64,000 bases of DNA from Echinarachnius parma (taxonomy: Eukaryota > Echinodermata > Echinoidea > Clypeasteroida > Echinarachniidae). The notes beneath the pieces are model-generated. The model had not been told where the DNA came from. It saw only the letters and a list, made by a program, of their open reading frames with translations, and did no database searches. Location: NCBI GenBank assembly GCA_037951105.1, contig JBAMJV010003792.1:1-64000 (forward strand). The letters run 5' to 3'. Shown here in pieces: positions 56,487-64,000 of the stretch. Each line of letters opens with the position of its first letter. Position 1 is the first letter of the stretch. A program made the position numbers and the translations under genes.

Positions 56487-57165
56487 AATTATACTTTTCT
56501 ATCCATTGTATACAAATTAGTTCACACCAATAAACTAGTGTGTGTGTGTGTGTGTGTATTTGTTTGTTGTTTTTTATGTTTAATTGATGTTATTGTTTTC
56601 TTTGTAATTGATTAATGTTGCATTATCTTTTAAGTTGTATTTTATTGTAAGGGGCGCTTTTTATACAAGCTTATAGCTTTCTAAAGTGATCCCCAGTACA
56701 CATTTTACACTGTATTATATCTTGTATTTTAAATTGTGAATAAACTGAATTGAATTGAATTGAAGTGTGTGGACAACTGCCCATATGTTTTGTACACAAA
56801 AGTTCCCATTTGTACAGTTTTCTTCATAGTCACATTTGTTCATTCCCCCAACTCATGATATGTTATGTATAAAAGCATTAAACAAAACATATGTTGAACT
56901 CGAACAAAGGGTAAATACAAATTTTCAGAAAATTGAACAAAATTGAAATTCTGTGTACAAAATGTATGGGGAGTTGTCCACAACTTTGCCAGAGTGCGTT
57001 GCCAATTTATATCACTCAAAGAAATACATGGCTCTTTTCAAAGAGCCATATTTTTCTTATTTCTTTACCGATTTTGCTCTAATTTTTAGGGACTATTCAT
57101 AAAATTTAGTGTCTTATAGTGCATACAACAATTTGTCTGGATTTCATTGTCCTTTAAGCATTTAC

Positions 57166-57339
57166 CTGCGGTGACGATTTCAGATGGTGTATTCTCTCGA
57201 AGAAAGATTCTGTTATAATTGTTCTATTCTCATCCGATTCCACGATGAAGTTGACCAGGTGTGGCATCAAACATATCCAACAAGCTAGATGTCTGGAGGA
57301 CGTAGCGAACTCAACTGCATCAACATTGAAAGATTTGAG
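57166..57339 (-). CDS. LRR gene, last visible LRR exon
   Basis: Minus strand: acceptor TTTGTCCCAACAG, 174 nt (58 codons, phase 0), donor CAG-GTAAATG. Encodes LKSFNVDAVEFATSSRHLA... and ends ERIHHLKSSPQ. It keeps the spacing of the other exons but has lost most consensus leucines, as C-terminal capping repeats often do. No downstream exon or stop was found. Confidence 0.7.
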
Positions 57340-57408
57340 CTGTTGGGACAAATAACAAAACAATACACCTACTATCATTATAGTAAATGCTGTACTTCAA
57401 CTGCATAT

Positions 57409-57640
57409 TTAAAGGGATTAGATGAGTTTTGGTATAGAGGGCGCTACACAAAATATTTGTTGTGAGATAATGATAAACTATGTGTAACAAAAAGTGGAAA
57501 GAACATACAATTTTGATGACAAAATAAACATTATATGACCACAATTGGTTCGGAAACGGCTAACATATATATATAAACATAACCGTTTGTAATAATTGTG
57601 GAGCCCCACAATTATTTGATAAAACATTCGAAAAACATTT
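57409..57640 (+). mobile_element. Left part of a diverged family-B MITE
   Basis: TTAA-AGGGATTAGATGAGTTTTGG at the start, then GAGGGCGCTACAC and GGTTCGGAAACGGC landmarks. Right end not recognisable. Lies upstream (transcript sense) of the exon at 57166, in an intron. Confidence 0.65.
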
Positions 57641-58001
57641 CGTTTTGCCCCTCTTCCCCCAAACCAAATTATTCCAAAGATGAAGACATGAGTCAAGAAA
57701 TGAGTCAAATGAGCCGATTTTAATCTGAACAACTCTGCAAATTACGATTTTGGCCAGACGATATATACATGTAAATACAATATTTTGAAATAAAATGCCA
57801 CATGTTATATTAAATGAACTTTCAAATGGAATTAAAACCACCCAAAGTGCCAATGGGCTGTTCAGAAAGTACCAATACTAAAGTGTACCTTTATCTTTAA
57901 TTGTGACTACCTTTGGTAGATTTCACCTATTTGATGTAACCATGGATCCATATACAAAACAAAAAAAAAGAGAATGAAAGACGAAACAACTATGTCAATA
58001 C

Positions 58002-58166
58002 CTTGCTTGATGATGCCCCACAAGCCATCTTCTGGTAGAAGCTGTTACACAGTTCCATGCGCCCTAGCTCCAGGTGCGTCAGGTCTGACAAGCCACACAG
58101 CCATGTTGCCAGGGCTTCGGATGCGTCTTCATTCAGAGAAATATCATGCAACTCAAGATACTGAAC
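58002..58166 (-). CDS. LRR gene exon (two repeats)
   Basis: 165 nt, 55 codons, phase 0. Acceptor ATGCCATCCCAG, donor AAG-GTATTG. Encodes VQYLELHDISLNEDASEAL, then ATWLCGLSDLTHLELGRMEL and a conserved end SSSK. Two LxxLxLxxxxL-type repeats of about 27-28 residues. Confidence 0.85.
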
Positions 58167-58680
58167 CTGGGATGGCATTATGGAAAACATACATTATGAT
58201 GAATGATGGGAGGCAATAATATAAAGATGCTAAAGAAATATGACGATAGACAGTGTGTAGTTGAAACACACGTTCCGTGTTGTGGGGGAATGGGTTTCAA
58301 GGAGAGAGTGGGCTGGGTGCGGGGGGTCTTAGCATTGCACTAGCACGACTGCATACAACTAGGGAGAATGTGAATCCTTACTAAGAGCCAAGTACAGTAA
58401 ACTCACTCTAATATTAGTTCGTAAATCCAACCCATCTCGCAATTAAATTCCCAACACAAATAGATATACATCAAAATCTAATACATATTTCTATAACATT
58501 TAAAGGGGTTGTTCAGTTTTGGAAGAGAGGGCGCTGCACATCACATTTTTTTGTGAGGTAATGAAAAACCAAGTGTCGTATTTGATATAACGTGCAATTT
58601 TATTGGCAGAATAAACTTTATTTTGTAAAAATCGACCCAGAAATGGCTGTAATATCAATACATATATTTGATATTACCAT

Positions 58681-59275
58681 GAAAGTTCATCTGTATTGGT
58701 AGTTAACGTGAAATCTAATTTAAGGGTATCTCGGAAGCTATCGTCGGAACTATAACAAGTTTGGCATTAAAAGTGTCGTTCAAAGCAACTGGAACACTAC
58801 GCCAATTCGTAGTAGCGCCGAATGACAAGAATGAGAAAAGGAACGCAACGGGGGTGGTGTATATGATTCCTTGCCAGACAGACAACGGATGGCATCTGCA
58901 AGGAATCATACATCGGAGAAACAGAGCGATCACTCCAGACCAGGTTTTTGGAACATTGACGCCCCAGCTCGTACGCATCAGAGGTGTCACAACACATCCA
59001 TATCGAGTCTCCTGGCCATCAAGTGGACTTGAAAGAGGTTCGCATTTTGGACAGGGAGGCTCGATACTTCGAGAGAGGGGTGAATTAAGGAAGCAATCTA
59101 CATCCGGGCCTTTCAACCTTCACTAAACCGAGACGGTGGGCGATACAAGCTTCCGAATGTCTACGACCCGATGATCAATCGTTACGTCACGAAAGGTCAA
59201 GTCGGGTCACATCGCTGACAAGGCTGTAGATGACAGTCGAAAATTTCGGAGGTAAATATTTGTATTGTGATCAAA
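58681..59275 (+). mobile_element. Penelope-like element, 3' fragment
   Basis: Encodes the end of the reverse transcriptase ORF with a GIY-YIG endonuclease, followed by a short 3' UTR (GTCGAAAATTTCGGAGGTAA) typical of these elements. Strongly 5'-truncated. Confidence 0.75.
58745..59216 (+). pseudogene. GIY-YIG endonuclease domain of a Penelope-like element
   Basis: Pieces in three frames: a lead-in KVSFKATGTLRQFVV, the GIY-type strand GVVYMIPC, the YIG-type strand CKESYIGETERSL, then the later conserved stretch RILDREARYFERG and LNRDGGRYKLP. At least two frameshifts (near 58890 and 59090) and one in-frame stop (near 58955) break it. GIY-YIG next to RT is characteristic of Penelope-like elements. 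Confidence 0.78.
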
Positions 59276-59821
59276 ATTTTCAATTAGATTTCAAATATTT
59301 CAGCGCTTATGATTATTTGGAGCCCAAATAATTAAATGATTTTTCAACAAATTTAGAAAATGCTCTCTATTTAATCATTATTTCAATAAAACATCACATG
59401 CATCATTTTTTAAGAAAAATGGTTGAAACAAATGCCTTTTTAGAAAGCGCCCTCTTGTGTTTTAATGGCTTTTTAAAAATGATAACGGGCTTTTTACTTA
59501 GTCGTTTGTAATTTTGTATACCTTTCGAGCATGGTGGAGTTATAACTATTAGTTTATAATGTTACTGTCCAGATGTGGTTACTAAAATTCAGCCTTACCA
59601 AAACTATACTACCCATTTAAATATTGCATACGAAAACAAAATGTGTACACACAGCTGTAAATCGTCCATACAGAAAGAAACATGTACCCGAATATACATT
59701 GTTTTATATATTTAAAATCGTTCTTTTCTATATCACATTGAATACAACGCGACACTATTACCTGTAAGGTGATACAGATAGTGATTGTGTTTATAGATCC
59801 TTCTAATAATCAACCGGTTAC

Positions 59822-59986
59822 CTTGCTTGATACTGCCTCTGATGACAGCCTGTGATAGAAGCTGTCACACAGTGTCATTGTGTCTAGCCCCAGGTGTGTC
59901 AGGTGTGACCGGCCACACAGCCATGCTGCCAGGGCACTGGATGCATCGTCTCCCAGGGTTCCATCCAACATCTTGAGTGATTGTAC
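59822..59986 (-). CDS. LRR gene exon (two repeats)
   Basis: 165 nt, phase 0. Acceptor TCAAAG, donor AAG-GTAACC. Encodes VQSLKMLDGTLGDDASSAL, AAWLCGRSHLTHLGLDTMTL and CDSFYHRLSSEAVSSK. The acceptor has a weaker pyrimidine tract than the others, but the consensus match is strong. Confidence 0.85.
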
Positions 59987-60142
59987 CTTTGATTGCATAC
60001 AGAAAATGTTAATGATGTATGATATATGTATGTTAAGTCTTATTTATATTCAGTGGTTATACATGTATATATATAATGTGATGAATGTTGTATAAATATG
60101 CGGAAAGAAGTTTACACACACTGAGTGTAAACAATTCAACTA

Positions 60143-60505
60143 TTAAAGGTGCACCTGTAAAGTGTCAGATATTATATTTGAGACTTCAGTTCTGTACTAA
60201 AATCATTGTAAGATAAGTTTGAATGATGTGTGAAAGTTTCATTAAAAAAGAACACTGCTTTCCTGGTTAAAAAAGCGGAAATATGCGACAGCTTTTACAA
60301 CGAATTACTGTACGACGCTTATGAGGTGTATGACCGTTCATTAACGCTTCTGAGTTGTATGAGAGATATCGTCATACTAAAGGGGCATTTTAACAAATCT
60401 AGCCCTATGTTAGTTTTCTCTTAACATAAGCTCACAAACACGGTACAAGAGAAACGAGGAAGCTCCAGGTAATTAGAGTTAGACACTGTACAGACATCCC
60501 TTTAA
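60143..60505. mobile_element. TTAA-flanked MITE, family C, short copy
   Basis: Ends AGGTGCACCTGTAAAGTGTC and its counterpart GACACTGTACAGACATCCCT, TTAA on both sides. It shares interior sequence (reverse) with 15571-16106. Intron of the LRR gene. Confidence 0.75.
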
Positions 60506-60839
60506 TATGTTTATGTTAAGCATATGACAAGAGTAAGACCAATAATGTCCCTGGGATAACGCACACTCTGAATTGTACATAGTACAAATAAATGGCGAAC
60601 ACATATCATGCAATTATTCTATGAATTATTCCGATGTTATAACATTTATAATACGCAACAATAATATCATATCTTGACGAATTCGGTACACGCATTCATA
60701 TAAATAAGTGTTTTATGAAGAAAAGAAAATCTTCTTGTTGACGCCATTGCAGTATTGTACATGCAATACATTGATTCATGATATATGTTTGGAAAGACGC
60801 GCTGGGAACAGATTTATGGTACATGATGGTCAACTTTAC

Positions 60840-61010
60840 CTCGATTGCTCCTGCCTCAGTCATATCAGTCTCTAACCTGATATATAGATCATCGTAACCA
60901 TCATCTTTTAGCTCCAGTTGTGTCAGGTGTGATAACCCAATCATCCATGTTAGCAAGAGTATCAATGTATGGTCATTCAGAGGCAGGTTATACATTGTGA
61001 GAGACTGCAC
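60840..61010 (-). CDS. LRR gene exon (two repeats, variant)
   Basis: 171 nt (57 codons), phase 0. Acceptor AATCCTATAG, donor GAG-GTAAAG. Encodes VQSLTMYNLPLNDHTLILL, LTWMIGLSHLTQLEL and a diverged end (TDMTEAGAIE) instead of SSKAASSK. It lacks the WLCG cysteine found in its neighbours. Confidence 0.82.
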
Positions 61011-61529
61011 CTATAGGATTCAACACAAACAATGCAATTGTAATGCTGATCTCAATTTAGTGATTCCATATTGTAATACAATTATGAAAAAGTAACAGTA
61101 AAGTAATAATACTTAATACAATACAATGAGTATAACAAATATTATTACATATATACAAAAGGCTATGTTTTTGATAACACCAATACAAGTAATAATTTTG
61201 CGAAAGTGGATGGTTAATCAGTTGAAGGCGTTTACAAATGCACACAAATATATTTTTAAATTACACAAAATATAAATTTCACTATTTAAATAGCAATACA
61301 AAGGCATTAATCACTTGTAAATGACTAATGAACAACTTAGTTGGTACCTGGTAATCAAATATTTCAAAATAATATTCGTGACTTAAGAACCATGTGTTTT
61401 AGTATATAACAATAAAACCTCTGTATATAACGGAAATATTTACCCAGTTATACTGTAGTTGTGCTATACACTCTAATAATCAATACAGATAGTAATTTCA
61501 TCTGTTTAATCTGATAGGCAACTTGCTAC

Positions 61530-61694
61530 CTTGCTTGATGTTGCCTTTGATGATATCGTCTGGTAGAAGCCGCCACACAGTGGAATACCCTCTAGCTTCA
61601 GGTGTGTCAGGTCTGACAAGCCACACAGCCATGTTGCCAGGACACTGGATGCATTGTCACCCAGTTTCATATCACACATTGTGAGAGATTGTAT
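61530..61694 (-). CDS. LRR gene exon (two repeats)
   Basis: 165 nt, phase 0. Acceptor TGAATTCACAG, donor AAG-GTAGCA. Encodes IQSLTMCDMKLGDNASSVL, ATWLCGLSDLTHLKLEGIPL and SSKATSSK. Confidence 0.87.
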
Positions 61695-62302
61695 CTGTGA
61701 ATTCATACTTTACATATTAATGATGTATGTTTTATATGTAATGGGCTGTATAGATATTTATTCTATATGTTTAAAGAAATTCATTTTATGGGCAACTGCA
61801 TAATGAAGTGAATGTCGGCCCGGAAAATCGCTCAATTTTGTGATTTGTGTACAAATCCTACGGAAATTGATTTTTTTATAGAATACACAAATTCTCAATT
61901 ATTTTTCATTCTAATCACTGCAATTGTTTAATGTTGTGCCAAAAAATGGTTTGATAATGGTAAATAGTGTATTCCATTGAAAAAATCAATTCAAAACATA
62001 ACAAGGAATACATATTAAGTAATTACAAAACAAAGAAATACACAAATAAAATTATGGCTGTCACAATTTCTAATGTTCAAAATCTGTCAATTTAATGATA
62101 AAGAATATGTATGCACAAACTTAGCCTATTTTGAGCTATATTAGTATTCGTGCCCCAGAAACCATGTGTTTTAGTATATAACATTAAGATATCTGTATAG
62201 AAAGGAAATCCGAGTTATTGTTGTGTGCACAACTCCGGAATCTAATAATCAATACAGATACATAATCATGTCATATGTTTATTCTGACAGGCAACTTGCT
62301 AC

Positions 62303-62467
62303 CTTGCTTGATGCTGCCTTTGATAACATTCTCTGGTAGAAGCTGTCACACAGAGTCATGCCCATTAGCTCCAGGTGTTTCAGATCTGACAAGCCACATA
62401 GCCATGCTCCTAGGACACTGGATGCATGGTCACCCATTGCCATGCCATACAATATGAGCGTTTGTAT
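62303..62467 (-). CDS. LRR gene exon (two repeats)
   Basis: 165 nt, phase 0. Acceptor TGTAATCACAG, donor AAG-GTAGCA. Encodes IQTLILYGMAMGDHASSVL, GAWLCGLSDLKHLELMGMTL and LSKAASSK. The flanking intron sequence (GTAGCAAGTTGCCTGTCAGA) is shared with the neighbouring exons, so exon and intron edges were duplicated together. Confidence 0.86.
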
Positions 62468-62629
62468 CTGTGATTACATATAGAAAAGTCATGATGTAAT
62501 GTATGTTATATATGTTGGATGATTGTGAGTGCTCCGATAATCTCAAGAAAATGAATGTTATGGAAAATGTAGGATGACGCGTCCACATACAACCTGTAAA
62601 CTGATTAGGTATAGTACAACATGTACACT

Positions 62630-62955
62630 ATAGCACGGGCATACCCAAGATTTGTTCAAGGGGAGGGGGGGGGTTATTTCGTCAGCCAAATTTCTCTGGC
62701 CGAGACGTTGGTTGAAATTCGTGTACGCGGGGGGATGGGGAGGGAGGAGGAAGGGGGTGTGTCCGTGGAAAATGTTCGAAGCCGAGGCCGAGTAACTTCA
62801 CAATTTTCGAGACCAAGACCAGGACAGGTGAACAATTGTAGTGGAAAAGATGCTGGGGGTTCAATCCCCCCTCATAAAACGTAATGTTTGGTCAAAGGGG
62901 TGTGGGGGGGGGGGGGGGGGGGGGGTTCAACCCCCCTGGGTACGCCTATGCACTA
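62630..62955. mobile_element. hAT-like MITE with poly-G block
   Basis: Ends GCACGGGCATACCCA and TGGGTACGCCTATG are roughly inverted; flanks share CACTAT. Interior G-runs at 62660-62669 and 62905-62925. Weak ends, so provisional. Confidence 0.5.
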
Positions 62956-63228
62956 TGCCAGGTACATTTAAGAATACACATAATGTAAATGTCACTATCT
63001 AAACACCAATACACGGGCATTAATTACTTGTTAATTATAACAAAGGAACAACCTAGTTTATAAATAACTATTTAAAGGTGGATTCGTGACTAATAAGAAC
63101 CATGTGTTTTAGTGTAAAATACTGTATAGAAAAAATATACCCAGTTATTTTCCTGCGCTTGATACTGTAATCGAATAATAGAAACAGATAGTCATGTCGT
63201 CTGTTAATTCTGACAGGCAACTTGCTAC

Positions 63229-63393
63229 CTTGCTTGATGCTGCCTTTGATGATATCCTCTGGTAGAAGCTGTCACACAGTGTCATGTAGTTTAGCTTCAG
63301 GTGTGTCAGGTCTGACAAGCTACACAGCCATGCTGCCAGGGCACTGGATAAATTGTCACCCATTGTCATTATAGACATTGTGAGAGATTGTAT
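63229..63393 (-). CDS. LRR gene exon (two repeats), most upstream visible
   Basis: 165 nt, phase 0. Acceptor TGCATTCACAG, donor AAG-GTAGCA. Encodes IQSLTMSIMTMGDNLSSAL, AAWLCSLSDLTHLKLNYMTL and CDSFYQRISSKAASSK. The Gly after WLC is Ser here. Upstream exons must lie beyond 64000; nothing before the LRRs (such as NACHT, TIR, death-fold or signal peptide) is in the window, so the protein class is open (NLR-type is one possibility). Confidence 0.87.
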
Positions 63394-63594
63394 CTGTGAA
63401 TGCATGCAAAAAATACCAATGATGTAAGTTTGATATTTGACGGGCTGAATAGACAGTTGCGCATGTTCTCCATGTTTACAGGAATTAATGTTATCGGCAA
63501 ATACATGATATAGTGTCACATACACTACCTGTACAAAAAAAAAGGTATTATACTGTACGATTATTACACACTCCAGTCGATGTACATTACAGTA

Positions 63595-64000
63595 CAGTCA
63601 AACCTGCTAATGCGACCACCTGTCTATAGCGACCACCTGCTCATAACGACCGCTCTCTGATCCCCCCGTGACAAATCATGTGTTAAGCGACCTGCGTAAT
63701 GCGACCACCTGCCTAACGCGACCAGCGACCACCTGCCTAACGCGACCAGCGACCACCCCGTGTGGGTCCCAACGCACGTTTAAACCTGTGTATAGCGACC
63801 AAAATAGCACTTGAGCGACCAAGGCACCACGAAGTTTGCCTTTGGTCCCTCAAGGCTACAAATTCTAAGCATGTGAATGCATAAAACAATTCCTTAAAGG
63901 GATAGTTAAGTTTTGGTAGAGAGAGCGCTAGACTACTTTGTTTGTTTGTGAGGTAATGAAAAACTGAGTGTAAAATTTGAAAGAGAATAATATTTAAATA
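63595..64000. mobile_element. TA-flanked MITE (pogo/Tc1-type), cut by window edge
   Basis: Starts CAGTCAAACCTGCTAATGCG as the 26181 copy. A 27-bp stretch with GCGACCAGCGACCACCTGCC is duplicated in tandem near 63716-63760. Interrupted at 63894 by a family-B MITE. Confidence 0.78.
63894..64000 (+). mobile_element. Left end of a family-B MITE
   Basis: TTAA-AGGGATAGTTAAGTTTTGG, then GAGAGCGCTAGAC, running off the window. Inserted in the TA-flanked MITE. Confidence 0.75.

Larger units (their letters stand above)
53440..56764 (+). mobile_element. LINE with endonuclease and RT, frameshifted, (GAATT)n tail
   Basis: A second Jockey/CR1-like LINE. ORF2 runs through endonuclease, RT and tail; 3' end with AATAAA and four GAATT pentamers (56746-56764). 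Lesions: loss of the first endonuclease motif near 53670, frameshifts near 54725 and 56033. RT proper is otherwise intact. Confidence 0.88.
53308..57008. mobile_element. Possible element with 19-bp inverted ends, carrying a LINE
   Basis: AAATTGGCAACGCACTCTG (53308-53326) is repeated as its exact complement at 56990-57008. Next to the ends are GTTGTGGACAACT-like sequences on the right and a TGTGGACA trace on the left. Nearly all of the interior is the LINE below. Either the LINE inserted into a small inverted-repeat element, or the pairing is of two separate copies. Confidence 0.5.
58500..59620 (+). mobile_element. Family-B MITE split by a Penelope-like fragment
   Basis: TTAA at 58500-58503 and 59617-59620; left part to about 58680 and right part from about 59276 together equal a full family-B copy. 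Intron of the LRR gene. Confidence 0.82.

Noticed and set aside
57032-57053. Histone-like 3' stem-loop (ATGGCTCTTTTCAAAGAGCCAT)
   Set aside because: The stem resembles GGCTCT/AGAGCC, but the loop has two extra bases, the flanking ACCCA-like and purine downstream elements are absent and no histone gene is nearby. It is simply a strong hairpin.
61057-61245. 62-codon minus-strand frame between LRR exons
   Set aside because: AT-rich intron sequence without LRR pattern or splice sites.

Overview
The window looks like nuclear DNA of an animal, most likely a marine invertebrate deuterostome (echinoderm or hemichordate grade). Intron-bearing genes sit in AT-rich DNA full of transposable elements. 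There is an LTR element with the gag-protease-integrase order reported for deuterostome Gmr1-like elements, several LINEs and tRNA-derived repeats, a Penelope-like fragment and a leucine-rich-repeat (LRR) gene with one phase-0 exon per pair of repeats. The species cannot be named from sequence alone.

Layout. 1-8.5 kb: a ~3.6 kb block present twice in tandem at high identity, followed by an older, diverged third copy; the two young copies carry a tiny hAT-like MITE that the old copy lacks. 8.5-20.1 kb: mostly unassigned AT-rich DNA with three weak exon candidates, a 286-bp tandem pair with a tRNA-Ala-like sequence, ATC microsatellites, a TTAA-flanked MITE and a mariner-type MITE. 20.2-33.1 kb: three exons probably belonging to one minus-strand gene of unknown identity. 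Its introns hold a young LTR element with an odd acidic open frame (21.6-24.5 kb), a LINE reduced to ORF1 head plus ORF2 tail, MITEs nested inside MITEs (25.5-27.6 kb), an hAT-like element and a 2.77-kb foldback element packed with tRNA-Gly-like units (30.0-32.8 kb).

33.3-39.9 kb: a degenerate Gmr1-like LTR element flanked on both sides by the same 374-bp sequence, which includes the start of the putative first exon. 40.3-43.9 kb: a MITE, paired TGACGTCA palindromes and a weak terminal exon. 43.9-47.1 kb: a broken LINE. 47.3-49.4 kb: a 213-bp satellite. 49.4-53.3 kb: gene-poor DNA with a TTAA MITE. 53.3-57.0 kb: a second broken LINE lying between 19-bp inverted repeats. 57.2-63.4 kb: seven LRR exons on the minus strand of a gene whose 5' part lies beyond the right edge; its introns carry MITEs and a Penelope-like GIY-YIG fragment.

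Host coding content is small: one LRR gene (partial) and one unidentified nuclear-protein-like gene (partial) are well supported; four other exon calls are tentative. No canonical rRNA, functional tRNA, CRISPR or prokaryotic features were seen. All exon calls rest on open frame plus splice-site motifs and have not been checked against transcripts.
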